The notes: a model not told the origin generated them from the letters alone. Numbered from the stretch's first letter, positions 1-8,685 are shown. The stretch is 32,745 bases of DNA from Acidimicrobiia bacterium (GCA_022822525.1 JAJEBN010000030.1:1-32745), one strand, 5' to 3'. Numbers and translations: made by a program.

Positions 1-1
1 C

Positions 2-217
2 GTGGGCCTGTGCGGCATCTCCGACGCCGAGATCGAGGCGCTGAAGCACCCCGAGCCGTTCGAGTCCGAAGGCGGCGGCGTCTCCCAGCCCCCGCGGGAG
101 AAGTGGCAGAACGCCACGCTGCTGCCGGTGAACTACCACGACGCCGTCATGCGCATCCCCGACGACGTGGCGTGGGACCGGTTCAGCGAGACCACCCCAC
201 CGGTGGAAGCCGGCTGA
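2..217 (+). CDS. C-terminal fragment of an unrecognised protein, cut by the window edge
   Basis: An open frame runs from the left edge to a TGA at 215-217. The GTG at position 2 is probably internal, so this is most likely the last 71 residues of a longer protein. The peptide is hydrophilic, with an acidic and glycine-rich stretch near residues 19-27 and a DDVAWDRF segment near the end; I see no diagnostic motif. Codon use matches the neighbouring P450 gene, which begins 52 bases downstream in the same direction, so the two may be co-transcribed. I do not recognise the family. The identity would need the upstream sequence. Confidence 0.55.
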   Translation: MGLCGISDAEIEALKHPEPFESEGGGVSQPPREKWQNATLLPVNYHDAVMRIPDDVAWDRFSETTPPVEAG

Positions 218-269
218 CACCACGCCGTCGGTGCGGCTCGAGCCCGTCTCGGTCTAGGAGGCCAGAGTC

Positions 270-1436
270 ATGGACGTCCCGACCTACAGAGGCAACTACT
301 TCTCGAAGACGTCGCTGCTGGCGACCAACGACCTCAACCGGCAGCTGCGCGATCTCGGGCCGCTCGTGTACTTCGACAAGCAGGACGTCTTCGCAAACGC
401 TCGCTACGCCGATGTGCGCGAGGCGCTTCGGGTCGACGAGACGCTGGTCAACGGGCGCGGCATCGGTGTCAACAACTTCCTGAACACGCGCCCCTCCCAC
501 ACGGTGCTCGTCAGCGACGGCGACGTTCACAAGCGGCGCCGGACCGTGCTGATGGAGAGCCTCGGACGGCCACAGATCAACGAGCTTGTCAGCCGGGTGG
601 AGCAGGCCGCCGACGCGCTTGTAGTCGATCTCATGGGGCGCGACGGCTTCTGCGCCGTGAAGGACTTCGCGAGCCATCTGCCGGTGAAGGTCGTCACCGA
701 TCTTGTGGGCCTGCCCCCACAAGGCCGTGAGCAGATGCTCGATTGGGCCGCTGCCACATTCCAGATGATCGGCCCCATGAATGCCCGGGCGGCCAAGTCG
801 ATACCCAGGATCCAGGGATTGCTGAAGTACACCGAAACCGTTGAGTACGCCCAGATGACACCGGGCGGATGGGCCGCCCGCACCCAAGAAGCGGTCCGCG
901 ACGGCCGGCTCACCTCCGACGAGGGGCGTGGCATGCTGATCGACTACATCGCTCCCAGCCTCGACACGACCATCCTCGCCGCGGCTCACCTGTTCTGGGA
1001 GCTGGCCCGCAATCCCGAGGCGTACGACGCGCTGCGGGCCGATCCCGGTCTCGTGCCGAGCGCCGTCAACGAAGCGGTCCGGGTGTCATCGCCGGTCCGC
1101 GGATTCACCCGCTCTGCCGAGACCGACTGGGAAGTCGATGGATCGACACTGCCCGCCGACGCTGGCGTGCTGGTGCTGTGGTCGAGCGCCAACCACGACG
1201 AGCGTCATTACGACAACCCCGAGGCGTTCGCTGTCGACCGGAACCCGCGCGATCACCTCGGCTGGGGCTTCGGATCGCACTACTGCGCGGGCGCCCACCT
1301 AGCTCGCCTGGAGATGGAGCAGCTTCTGCACGCCCTCATCCGGCACGCTGACCGGCTCGAACTGGAGGGCCCGCCGGTCCCGATCGTCAACAACATCCTG
1401 CAGGGCTTCGCCTCGATGCCGGCCCGGCTGCGCTGA
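270..1436 (+). CDS. Cytochrome P450
   Basis: A soluble bacterial P450 of 388 residues, the usual size for this class; it would hydroxylate or dealkylate a small substrate using electrons from a ferredoxin pair not encoded here. Visible hallmarks are the I-helix acid/alcohol pair D232-T233-T234, the K-helix ExxR as E268-A-V-R271, and the haem loop GWGFGSHYCAG with the axial thiolate Cys339. The start is set by AGGAGG about 10 bases before ATG 270. The gene lies beside FAA-family hydrolases, a Rieske oxygenase and a crotonase, so a role in the first oxidation or O-demethylation of an aromatic or cyclic substrate is likely but inferred. The substrate cannot be read from the sequence. Confidence 0.95.
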   Translation: MDVPTYRGNYFSKTSLLATNDLNRQLRDLGPLVYFDKQDVFANARYADVREALRVDETLVNGRGIGVNNFLNTRPSHTVLVSDGDVHKRRRTVLMESLGRPQINELVSRVEQAADALVVDLMGRDGFCAVKDFASHLPVKVVTDLVGLPPQGREQMLDWAAATFQMIGPMNARAAKSIPRIQGLLKYTETVEYAQMTPGGWAARTQEAVRDGRLTSDEGRGMLIDYIAPSLDTTILAAAHLFWELARNPEAYDALRADPGLVPSAVNEAVRVSSPVRGFTRSAETDWEVDGSTLPADAGVLVLWSSANHDERHYDNPEAFAVDRNPRDHLGWGFGSHYCAGAHLARLEMEQLLHALIRHADRLELEGPPVPIVNNILQGFASMPARLR

Positions 1437-1471
1437 GTTGAGCGCCCAAGGCGACAAGGCGGGACTGCTCG

Positions 1472-2413
1472 TCAGCGACGGGCGTAATGAGCCATGCCGA
1501 CCAACAGCTCCGGGATCGGCGGCAGTTCCGCATCAGGATCGAGTTCGGCATACACGGCCTGCACGTTGACCACGAGGCGTTCGCTGTCACTCCAATCTGC
1601 AAAGTCGCCGAGATCGATGTCGTGCACCGCATCGCTCGCCGACATGCCCGCTGCATGGCGCGCCGAAGCTTCGCGATGTACGAACTCGAGATAGTCCTTG
1701 ACCATCCGAGCCCCCTGCTTGTCGGTCACAGGCCCATGGCCGGGAACCACCGTCTCGACGTCGAGTTCGACGATCCGATCGCACGCTGAGATCCAGTTGG
1801 CGTACGGCCCCGCCCAGACGATCGGCGTGCCGTAGATGAAGAGAATGTCGCCCGTGTACACGGTCTTGGTATCGGGCACATACGCGAGCAGATCGCCATC
1901 AGTGTGCGCCGGGCCGACCTCGATGAGTTCGACCGTGCGACCGCCGACTGACAGGCTGAGAGAGTCGTTGAACGTGCGAGTCGGCGGGGTCATCACGATG
2001 CCGCCGAACTCGAACGGGCCGAACGCCGCGCGCAAGAACTCATTGACGACCGGATCCCCGTAGTCGGTCTCGATCATCGCCGCGATCGCGTCGGCCGGAA
2101 CATCGAAGAACTCCTGGGCACAGGCTTCGGTAGCGACAATCTCCGCGCCGTCCAGCAACTGGTTGCCAAAGGTGTGATCTCCGTTCGAGTGGGTGTTGAC
2201 GAGCGTGCCGATCGGGCAGTTCGCCGTCAACGCAGCCATGCCGTCAAGCATGTTCCGGGTGAGCCTGAGGTCGAATAGCGTGTCGACCAGCAGAGATGCG
2301 CCATCGCCGGTGATGAGCCCGGCATTGCTCCAGCCCCAACTGCCGTCGGGCTGCAGCCAGGCAAAGGTGCCGTCGCCGATTTCGACGAGACCGCGATCGA
2401 AGTTCCTGTCCAT
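1472..2413 (-). CDS. MBL-fold metallo-hydrolase
   Basis: A 313-residue metallo-beta-lactamase-fold hydrolase. The metal motif is T-H75-S-N77-G-D79-H80, so the second His of the usual HxHxDH is Asn. Downstream come HTDGD with YTGDILF, and the VPGHGP loop that carries the last metal-site His. The frame is open to 2518, but the ATG at 2413 is preferred because GGGGAGGGG lies just upstream and the longer version would overlap the preceding gene. It follows the FAA-hydrolase gene by 25 bases on the same strand, so the two form an operon. Variants with Asn at the second His position are, as I recall, common in one MBL subgroup. Substrate unknown; thioester, lactone or ester hydrolysis would suit the locus. 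Confidence 0.88.
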   Translation of the reverse strand: MDRNFDRGLVEIGDGTFAWLQPDGSWGWSNAGLITGDGASLLVDTLFDLRLTRNMLDGMAALTANCPIGTLVNTHSNGDHTFGNQLLDGAEIVATEACAQEFFDVPADAIAAMIETDYGDPVVNEFLRAAFGPFEFGGIVMTPPTRTFNDSLSLSVGGRTVELIEVGPAHTDGDLLAYVPDTKTVYTGDILFIYGTPIVWAGPYANWISACDRIVELDVETVVPGHGPVTDKQGARMVKDYLEFVHREASARHAAGMSASDAVHDIDLGDFADWSDSERLVVNVQAVYAELDPDAELPPIPELLVGMAHYARR

Positions 2414-2438
2414 AGTGCCCCTCCCCATGCGCAGGACG

Positions 2439-3377
2439 TCAGACTCCCGTACGCAGCCGATGGACTTCGGCCGCGGGCAGGATCTTCTGTGAGCAAGTTC
2501 CAAGTTCCTGTACTTCAAGCCGGACTTCGTCGCCCGGCACGAGCCACCCGGGAAATTCGGCCGGACCTAGAACCGCGAAATGCTCGAAGAGACAGCCAGT
2601 CGGGACCGTTCCCGAACCGATGGCCTCGCCGGGACGCAGGGCTGTGCCCCGCGATGCGTAGGCGATGATCTCGCCGAATGACCAGTCCATCTGGTCCATC
2701 CAGCCATGCGAGATTTGCTCACCGTTGACGTAGGCGGCCATCTCCAAGTGGTAGGAGTTGCCGGAACGAAACGCCTCCAGCTCATCGGCAGTCACGAGCA
2801 TGGGGCCGAATGTGTTCGCGCTATCCTTCCCCTTGGACGGTCCCAGGCTGAGCTTCATCTCACGCATCTGCAAGTCGCGAGCGCTCCAGTCGCAGAAGAT
2901 CGTGAATCCAGCGATGTGCGACTCGGCCGAGTCCGGATGGAGATTCTGACCGCCTCGACCGATGATCGCCGCAACCTCGAGCTCATAGTCAAACCAGACG
3001 CAGCCTGGCGAGATCTCGACGGCATCGTTCGGGCCGACGACTGACGTCGTGTTCGAGAAGTAGAACGCAGGGAGCTGCTCCCACAGCGGGTCCATTTCGA
3101 TCCCGGCCGCGGACTGCGCATTCCTGAGATGGTCGAGGAAGCAGAGAAAGTCGCGGACTTGCGGCGGCCGAAGCGGCGGCGCGAGGTCCGCCGCAGCCAG
3201 GTCGATGACCTCGATCGGATCACGTTCCGCTCGCTCGCCGGCCTCGGCGAGAGTTGACCCGTCGTCGCCGAGGAGATCGATGAGCGCCGTCTCGTCGTCG
3301 AGCAGGTGGACCGAATCGCCGCGGACGAGCCCGACCCGTTCCGTCGAAGCGTCATCTCGGCAGGTGACCCATCTCAT
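2439..3377 (-). CDS. Fumarylacetoacetate hydrolase (FAA) family protein
   Basis: A 312-residue FAA-fold enzyme; this family cleaves or hydrates/decarboxylates beta-diketo acids late in aromatic catabolism, using Mg2+ or Mn2+. The central metal segment is recognisable as FDYELEVAAIIG with its acidic pair, followed by DWSARDLQ, a KGKDSANTFGP loop and the terminal GSGTVPTGC segment. It starts at ATG 3377 and is the first gene of a leftward pair with the metallo-hydrolase. The region between it and the rightward AhpD-like gene is a shared divergent control region containing the GAATTTCGA motif. It belongs to a different FAA subgroup from the protein at 4117-4998: the N-terminal portions and the last motif (GSGTVP versus SGTPEG) differ, so they are unlikely to be recent duplicates. 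Confidence 0.9.
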   Translation of the reverse strand: MRWVTCRDDASTERVGLVRGDSVHLLDDETALIDLLGDDGSTLAEAGERAERDPIEVIDLAAADLAPPLRPPQVRDFLCFLDHLRNAQSAAGIEMDPLWEQLPAFYFSNTTSVVGPNDAVEISPGCVWFDYELEVAAIIGRGGQNLHPDSAESHIAGFTIFCDWSARDLQMREMKLSLGPSKGKDSANTFGPMLVTADELEAFRSGNSYHLEMAAYVNGEQISHGWMDQMDWSFGEIIAYASRGTALRPGEAIGSGTVPTGCLFEHFAVLGPAEFPGWLVPGDEVRLEVQELGTCSQKILPAAEVHRLRTGV

Positions 3378-3518
3378 CTTGGCCTCGCCATCGATCCTTC
3401 CGGCATTGCCGTTGTCGTGGCCGCGACACTAGCAATTGGGAGACTGTTAGCTGCTATTCTCGCCATTTGCTTGACATTTCGAAATTCTTGGCGCAGGCTG
3501 TGGCCGAAAGGAGCAAAC
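3378..3518. promoter_or_regulatory. Divergent control region between the FAA-hydrolase and AhpD-like genes
   Basis: This 141-base spacer separates two outward-facing transcription units. It is locally AT-rich. It holds TTGACA at 3471-3476, a good -35 candidate for the rightward unit, although no strong -10 follows at 17 bases. Overlapping its last base is the perfect 10-bp palindrome ATTTCGAAAT at 3476-3485. A repressor there would block the rightward promoter and could also affect the leftward one. A clear AAAGGAG ribosome site precedes ATG 3519. Confidence 0.6.
3476..3487. promoter_or_regulatory. Candidate operator 1 (ATTTCGAAAT palindrome)
   Basis: A perfect palindrome, 3476-3485. Read on the minus strand, 3479-3487 gives GAATTTCGA, the same 9-mer found at 5013-5021 and 11250-11258. 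It overlaps the -35 candidate TTGACA, a repressor-like position. Confidence 0.5.
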
Positions 3519-4106
3519 ATGCCAAACGTCCAACCACTCGCTCGCGAAGACCTCCCCCAGTTCGAGGAGGTCTTCAGCATGGTTAACGCGAACATGGGCT
3601 TCCTCCCGACCTCGCTGTTCACGATGGGGCACGTGCCCGAGATTCTGGGCGGCTTCTTGGCGCTCGGCGGAGCGGTCCTGCAGAACCCGGTGATCGACGG
3701 CGAATTGAAGAACCTCGTCTCGCACGCTGCGAGCGCTGCCAACGGCTGCCGCTACTGCCAGGCGCACACCGGCGCAACCGCTGCCAACCAAGGAACCGAT
3801 CCCGCAAAGATCGCTGCCGTCTGGGAGTTCGAGACATCCGACCTCTTCAACGACGCCGAGCGGGCGGCCCTGCGGCTGGCCTTCCATTCCGGCTCGAGCC
3901 CGAATGCTGCCACGGCCGAGGACTTCGACGAGTGCCGCAAGCACTATACCGAAGAGCAGATCGTGGCGATCGTGGCCGTGTGTGCGCTGTTCGGCTACTT
4001 GAACCGCTGGAACGACACCATGGCCACCCAGCTCGAGTCGGAACCCAGCGAGTTCGGAAGCGACCACTTGAGCGCCGTCGGCTGGCAAATCGGCCGGCAC
4101 GCCTAA
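3519..4106 (+). CDS. AhpD/carboxymuconolactone-decarboxylase-like protein
   Basis: A 195-residue all-helical protein of the AhpD-like superfamily. The redox/active motif is G-C77-RY-C80-QA-H83, the CxxC-x2-H pattern of alkylhydroperoxidase-like members; carboxymuconolactone decarboxylases share the fold but usually lack both Cys. The frame is open from 3306, but ATG 3519 is chosen for its AAAGGAG ribosome site 6 bases upstream and its conserved-looking beginning. It ends 10 bases before the next FAA-hydrolase gene and shares its transcript. Possible roles are a peroxidase relieving oxidative by-products of the P450/Rieske steps, or a catabolic step. The motif favours the peroxidase-like branch. 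Confidence 0.85.
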   Translation: MPNVQPLAREDLPQFEEVFSMVNANMGFLPTSLFTMGHVPEILGGFLALGGAVLQNPVIDGELKNLVSHAASAANGCRYCQAHTGATAANQGTDPAKIAAVWEFETSDLFNDAERAALRLAFHSGSSPNAATAEDFDECRKHYTEEQIVAIVAVCALFGYLNRWNDTMATQLESEPSEFGSDHLSAVGWQIGRHA

Positions 4107-4116
4107 CGGTTCGCCG

Positions 4117-4998
4117 ATGCCTTTCACACTCGCCAACGTCGACGGCCGCGCCGCCCTGGTGGCGGGCGACGACTACTACGACCTCGAAGCCGTGTCTGCA
4201 GGCGCGCTCGGCAGTGACCCGATGGCCGCGCTCGGCTCCGCAGACCAGCTCGCCGAGCTGTCCGCGGGTCTCAACGCTCATGATCCGACCGGTTCGCTTG
4301 CCGACGCCCCGCTGGGTGCGCCGGTGCCGGCGCCTCGCAATTCGTACGGGATCGGGCTCAACTACCGGTCGCACGCTGCAGAAGCCAACATGAACGTGCC
4401 TGAGGCGCCGCTCGTGTTCACCAAGTTTCCCTCGTGCATCGTCGGGCCCAACGACGATGTCGAGCTGCGCAGCGAGCGGGTCGACTACGAGGGCGAGATT
4501 GTCGTCGTCATCGGTCCCGGCGGCAAGGACATCGACGAAGCCGACGCCTGGAGCCACGTCGTCGGGCTGACTGCCGGCCAGGACGTCTCTGACCGTGGCA
4601 TGCAGATGGCCTCCAAGCCGCCGCACTTCGACCTCGGCAAGTCGTTCGACACCTTCGGGCCGATCGGTCCGGTGCTCGTGTCGACCGACTCCTTCGCCGA
4701 TCTCGACGCCGTGCGTGTTTCCACCCATATCAACGGCGAGCAACGCCAGAACGACACGACGGCCAGCCTGATGTTCTCCATCCCGACGCTGGTCTCGTAC
4801 CTGTCGCGCATCACCACGCTGCAGACCGGCGACGTGATCTTCTCGGGCACACCGGAGGGAATCGGCGCGGTGCAGGGGCTGTTTCTTGCAGACGGCGATG
4901 TCATCACCACCACGGTCGAGGGCGTCGGCACGATGACTAACCGCTGCGTGCGGGTGTCCGACCACGGTCATCCCACTCCGAACTTCCCGCCGCGCTAA
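4117..4998 (+). CDS. FAA hydrolase family protein (second copy in the locus)
   Basis: A 293-residue FAA-fold enzyme. It has the NYRSHAAEAN segment typical of acylpyruvase/FAA-like members, the metal-binding VDYEGEIVVVIG, the KSFDTFGPIGP loop and the ending FSGTPEGIG. These suggest hydrolysis, hydration or decarboxylation of a 2-oxo-dioic or acylpyruvate-type intermediate. The start at ATG 4117 lies 10 bases after the AhpD-like gene, with no strong ribosome site, so translational coupling is likely. A long ORF on the opposite strand is a codon-bias shadow. Together with the divergent FAA gene at 2439-3377 this gives two distinct FAA enzymes, so two successive steps or two substrates are plausible. 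Confidence 0.92.
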   Translation: MPFTLANVDGRAALVAGDDYYDLEAVSAGALGSDPMAALGSADQLAELSAGLNAHDPTGSLADAPLGAPVPAPRNSYGIGLNYRSHAAEANMNVPEAPLVFTKFPSCIVGPNDDVELRSERVDYEGEIVVVIGPGGKDIDEADAWSHVVGLTAGQDVSDRGMQMASKPPHFDLGKSFDTFGPIGPVLVSTDSFADLDAVRVSTHINGEQRQNDTTASLMFSIPTLVSYLSRITTLQTGDVIFSGTPEGIGAVQGLFLADGDVITTTVEGVGTMTNRCVRVSDHGHPTPNFPPR

Positions 4999-5000
4999 AC

Positions 5001-5024
5001 GAATTTCTCCCTGAATTTCGATAT
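5001..5024. promoter_or_regulatory. Candidate operator 2 (GAATTTC direct repeat)
   Basis: GAATTTC occurs at 5001-5007 and again at 5013-5019, 12 bases apart. The second copy is part of GAATTTCGA (5013-5021) and of the near-palindrome ATTTCGATAT (5015-5024). It sits just upstream of the -35 box of the transporter promoter. Confidence 0.5.
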
Positions 5025-5028
5025 TTGA

Positions 5029-5057
5029 TTGACCCAGCGAACTATCCCGCCTAGGGT
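5029..5057 (+). promoter_or_regulatory. Promoter of the ABC importer operon
   Basis: TTGACC at 5029-5034 and TAGGGT at 5052-5057 are separated by exactly 17 bases, a good match to a housekeeping sigma promoter in a high-GC genome. It lies 48 bases before the GTG start of the binding-protein gene. The operator candidate immediately upstream suggests substrate control. Confidence 0.65.
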
Positions 5058-5105
5058 CGCGCGCGCCGTCGACGACGCACGTCACGGCACAACCGGGGAG
5101 GCGCA

Positions 5106-6821
5106 GTGGCTCAAGAGATTGTGACGACGAGGCGGAATCGAGTCAGGTGGCTCGCCGCCGCGCTGGCGCTCGTGCTCCTCGCGGGCGCATGCGGCACCAG
5201 CGACGACAGCGACGACAGCGACGACGACTCGGCACCAGCGGCGACGGACGCGGCGACCGAGACCGCTGCCGACGTCGCCGACGACACCAGCGACACCGAC
5301 ACAAGCGATGCCGACACCGGCGACGCTGCTGACGATGCTGCGCCGGCCGCCGACGAGCCCGAACCGCCAGCAGGCAGAAGCGGGACGCTGCTGTGGGCCC
5401 TTCCCTCCAACGGCGCCAACTTCTACGACCCCCACGCTTCGACCAATCCTTTTGCCCGGTCATGGATGTATCCCTTCTATGACCGCCTCACCAACGTCGA
5501 TGCCGACGGCAACCCCCAGCCGATGCTCGCGACCTCGTGGGAGTTCAGCGACGACGGCAGCTCGCTCACCTTCCATCTGCGCGAGGGGGTGGTATTCCAT
5601 GACGGAGCGCCGTTCAACGCCGAGGCGGCAAAGCTGAACCTCGACCGGGCACGCAATCCGCAGTCGGCGCCGGCCACGTTTGTCGACCTGCTCGCCGTCG
5701 AGAGTGTCGATGTGGTCGACGAGTACTCGGTGCGGTTGAACCTTTCGGCGCCCGGCGGCGCCCTGCCGATGCTGCTCGGCGATCAGGCGGGCATGATGAT
5801 CTCCCCCACCGCCATGGACAACGAGGACATCGGCACCATGCCAGTCGGGGCCGGGCCGTTCGTGGCTACCGCGTTCCGCGTCGACGAGGTGATGTTCGCC
5901 GACGCCTTCGACGACTACTGGGACCCCGAGATCCCCAAGGTCGACAAGCTCGAGCTGCGGTTCATCCTCGACCCGCAGACCCGCCTGAATGCCATCTCGA
6001 GCGGCGAGCTGCACGGCGGATTCATGGACGTGGTCACCCACTCGCGCGACGACGCCATCGAACTCGGCTTGGTGATCACCGAGAGGGTCTCGACCGGCAT
6101 GTTCCAGCTGTTCCTGAACACGGAATTGGTGCCCGAGTTCGCCAACGTCAACGTTCGGCGCGCCATGGCGATGGCGATCGACCAGCAGGCGTTCAGCGAT
6201 GCGCTGCACCACGGCGAGTGCACCCCGTCCGATCAGGTGTTCAGCAAGGGCTGGTGGGCCGCGAACCCCGACATCGACGCCGACTACTACCCCTACGATC
6301 CTGCTGCCGCCCGCGCCTTGCTCGAAGCCGAGGGCGTCACCGACCTCGAGTTCACCTCGATTACGGCCAACCTGCCGCCATTCGTCGCCATGTCCGAGGC
6401 AGTCGCAGGATTCTTCGCCGAAATCGGCGTCACGATGAACGTTGCGGCAACGCCGATACCGGAGCTCATCGCGGGGTTCATCGTGAACAAGACCGCCGAG
6501 GCGTACTTCTCGGTGAACCCAGGTGCGGTCGATCCGGCGAAACTGGTCGGCACCATCTGGCTGCCGCCCAGCCCGTTCAATCCAGGCGGCTACGAAGTGC
6601 CGGGGCTGTTCCCGCTGCATCTCCAGGCACAGTCGGGCACGACTCCCGAGGAGCGTGCCGGCGCGTACCACGAGATGGCGCAGCTGTTGACCGACGAGCA
6701 GCCCACGATCGTCTTCTGCACCCCAGCAAATCTGATGGTGCACCGCCCCGAAGTCGGCGGGGTGCAGATACTGGCCACCCAGACAGACGTGGACGTGTCC
6801 CAGATCTATTTCGTCGAGTAA
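5106..6821 (+). CDS. ABC importer substrate-binding lipoprotein (Dpp/Opp family 5)
   Basis: A 571-residue solute-binding protein of the dipeptide/oligopeptide/nickel class. The N-terminus is a lipoprotein signal: RR-rich n-region, hydrophobic stretch 15-28, and Cys29 in LLAGAC. Residues 30 to about 90 form a very acidic Asp/Ser/Thr/Ala linker that probably holds the binding domain away from the membrane. The mature fold shows family signatures such as LATSWEFSDDG, LTFHLREGVVFHDG and NVNVRRAMAMAID. GTG 5106 is preceded by GGGGAGG. It heads a five-gene importer operon. Family 5 transporters import peptides but also many non-peptide compounds; here the catabolic neighbours make a catabolic substrate plausible. 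Confidence 0.95.
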   Translation: MAQEIVTTRRNRVRWLAAALALVLLAGACGTSDDSDDSDDDSAPAATDAATETAADVADDTSDTDTSDADTGDAADDAAPAADEPEPPAGRSGTLLWALPSNGANFYDPHASTNPFARSWMYPFYDRLTNVDADGNPQPMLATSWEFSDDGSSLTFHLREGVVFHDGAPFNAEAAKLNLDRARNPQSAPATFVDLLAVESVDVVDEYSVRLNLSAPGGALPMLLGDQAGMMISPTAMDNEDIGTMPVGAGPFVATAFRVDEVMFADAFDDYWDPEIPKVDKLELRFILDPQTRLNAISSGELHGGFMDVVTHSRDDAIELGLVITERVSTGMFQLFLNTELVPEFANVNVRRAMAMAIDQQAFSDALHHGECTPSDQVFSKGWWAANPDIDADYYPYDPAAARALLEAEGVTDLEFTSITANLPPFVAMSEAVAGFFAEIGVTMNVAATPIPELIAGFIVNKTAEAYFSVNPGAVDPAKLVGTIWLPPSPFNPGGYEVPGLFPLHLQAQSGTTPEERAGAYHEMAQLLTDEQPTIVFCTPANLMVHRPEVGGVQILATQTDVDVSQIYFVE

Positions 6822-6844
6822 CCGGACTCGATTGACACAGCCCG

Positions 6845-7792
6845 ATGCTGCGCCTGGCCGCCCGACGGCTGCTGAAGGTCATCCCGCTCCTGCTGCTGGT
6901 GAGCTTCATCTCCTTCGGGCTGCTGAACCTCGTGCCCGGCGATCCCGCGGTGCAGATCGCGGGCGAGTTCGCCACTGAGGAACAGATCGAGGACATTCGC
7001 GCAGGACTCGGTCTCGACCGCCCGTGGCCCGTCCGCTACGCCTCGTGGCTCGGCGACGCGGTGCGGGGCGACTTCGGCGTGTCGCTGTTCTCGAAGGTGT
7101 CGGTGGCAACCCAGATCTGGGACCGACTGCCGGCCACGCTGTCGCTGATCGGGTTGTCGTTGGCGATCTCGGCGCTGATCGGGGTGCCGGCGGGCACCTT
7201 CGCCGGCTGGCGGGAGGGCACGGTGCTCGACCGTTTCCTGACGATGGGCACCACCGTGGGAGTCGCCGTGCCGGTCTTCGTCGCCGCTCCGGTGCTGATC
7301 CTCATCTTCGGCATCAAGCTGGACTGGCTGCCCGCCACCGGATATGTCCCGATCACTGCCAACCCCATCGACTGGGCGCGCAGCCTGATGCTGCCGGCCA
7401 TCGCGTTGGCGCTCACAGGGGCGGCAGAGATCGCCCGTCAGACACGTGCCGGCGTGATCGACGTCAAGAAGCAGGACTTCGTGCGGACAGCGCATGCCAA
7501 CGGGCTCGCGACGTGGCAGGTGCTGGGCAAGCACACGCTCAAGAACGCCATGATCCCCGTCATCACCGTGATCGGCCTGCAGATCGGGCGGCTGTTCGGC
7601 CTGTCGGTGCTGATCGAGCAGATCTTCAATATTCCGGGACTTGGCAGCCGCCTCATCGCGGCGGTGTTCGAGAACGATGTGCCCTTCATCCAGGGGACGG
7701 TGTTGATACTCGGGACGGTGATCGTGCTGGTGAACGCCGCTGTGGACATCTCCTACGGCTATTTCAATCCCAGGGTGCGGGCAGCAGCATGA
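6845..7792 (+). CDS. ABC importer permease, DppB/OppB type
   Basis: A 315-residue inner-membrane permease with about six hydrophobic segments. It has the family N-terminus (RLLKVIPLLLLVSFISFGLL followed by PGDPA), the long first extracytoplasmic loop with GLDRPWPVRYASWL, and the EAA coupling loop around ARTAHANGLATWQVLGKHTLKN-like positions 7480-7550, including a conserved Gly. It starts 23 bases after the binding-protein gene and overlaps the next permease by ATGA. It pairs with the second permease to form the channel. Assignment to the family is secure; the substrate is not known. Confidence 0.94.
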   Translation: MLRLAARRLLKVIPLLLLVSFISFGLLNLVPGDPAVQIAGEFATEEQIEDIRAGLGLDRPWPVRYASWLGDAVRGDFGVSLFSKVSVATQIWDRLPATLSLIGLSLAISALIGVPAGTFAGWREGTVLDRFLTMGTTVGVAVPVFVAAPVLILIFGIKLDWLPATGYVPITANPIDWARSLMLPAIALALTGAAEIARQTRAGVIDVKKQDFVRTAHANGLATWQVLGKHTLKNAMIPVITVIGLQIGRLFGLSVLIEQIFNIPGLGSRLIAAVFENDVPFIQGTVLILGTVIVLVNAAVDISYGYFNPRVRAAA

Positions 7793-8685
7793 CCATCGCC
7801 GATCACGACATGTCCAGCACCGCAGTGGAATCTGCGACGACCGAATCGAGGAGAGCGCGCTTCCTGCGGCGGTTCCGCCGCCAGGGCTGGGCGATCGGGG
7901 CGCTGGTGTTCCTCGTCATCGTCGCCATCAGCGCAATCTTCGCCCCGTGGGTGGCCCCGCACGACCCGCTCAGCCAGAGCCTCACAGACAGCTTCGCCGG
8001 GCCGGGCAGCGAGTACTGGCTCGGGGCCGACAGGCTCGGCCGCGACACGCTCTCCAGACTGATCTTCGGTGCCAGGTACTCGTTGCTCGCAGCAGCGCAA
8101 GCGGTGCTCGTGGCAACCGTGCTCGGCGTCCCCATCGGCGTGATTGCGGGCCTCGCCCGGGGGAAGATCGACGCCGTTGCTTCGCTGGTCGCTGACGCAG
8201 TCCTGTCGATCCCGGCCATCGTGCTCGCCCTGGCAATCATCGGCGTGCTGCGGCCCAACCTCACCAACGCGATGATCGCCATCGGCATCGTGTATGCACC
8301 GCGGCTGTTCCGGGTCGTGCGCAGCGCGGCCATCTCGGTGCGAGAAGAGACCTACATCGACGCCGCCAGGGCGAGCGGCGTCGGCATGCTGACCATTGCA
8401 CGCACGCACGTGATTCCCAACGTGCTCTCGCCGCTGCTCGTGCAGATCTCGCTGGCGCTGGGCTTCGCCGTGCTGGCCGAAGCCGGCATCAGCTTTCTCG
8501 GACTCGGCGTCCAGCCGCCGGACGCCAGCTGGGGCGTGATACTGGGCCAGGGCACCGTGAAGCTCGAGGAGCAGCCGCTGCTGATCCTGTTTCCCGGCGC
8601 CGCCATCTTGTTGACAGTTCTGGCCTTCAACGTCCTCGGCGACGGTCTCAATGACTCGCTCGGACGGGAGATCCGCCGTGAGTAG
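7789..8685 (+). CDS. ABC importer permease, DppC/OppC type
   Basis: A 298-residue permease. The start ATG 7789 overlaps the stop of the first permease (ATGA), which shows coupling; the frame is open far upstream, but that part is antiparallel to the first permease's content and is not coding. Hallmarks are the N-terminal cytoplasmic tail, APWVAPHDP, the WLGADRLGRDTLSRLIFGAR signature, and the EAA loop DAARASGVGMLTIARTHVIP. The C-terminal [16 protein letters not shown] is typical of DppC. It forms a heterodimer with the product of 6845-7792. Confidence 0.95.
   Translation: MTIADHDMSSTAVESATTESRRARFLRRFRRQGWAIGALVFLVIVAISAIFAPWVAPHDPLSQSLTDSFAGPGSEYWLGADRLGRDTLSRLIFGARYSLLAAAQAVLVATVLGVPIGVIAGLARGKIDAVASLVADAVLSIPAIVLALAIIGVLRPNLTNAMIAIGIVYAPRLFRVVRSAAISVREETYIDAARASGVGMLTIARTHVIPNVLSPLLVQISLALGFAVLAEAGISFLGLGVQPPDASWGVILGQGTVKLEEQPLLILFPGAAILLTVLAFNVLGDGLNDSLGREIRRE

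Noticed and set aside
3847..5085. 412-residue ORF on the minus strand
   Set aside because: Antisense to the AhpD-like and FAA-hydrolase genes, which have clear motifs. The peptide is Arg/His/Val-rich, the usual shadow in GC-rich DNA.
5190..5345. Short repeats that could suggest a CRISPR or a satellite
   Set aside because: They are GAC/AGC codon repeats inside the lipoprotein linker; no unit of CRISPR length and no spacers.
5460..6743. 427-residue ORF on the minus strand
   Set aside because: Antisense shadow of the binding-protein gene, with no ribosome site and no motif.
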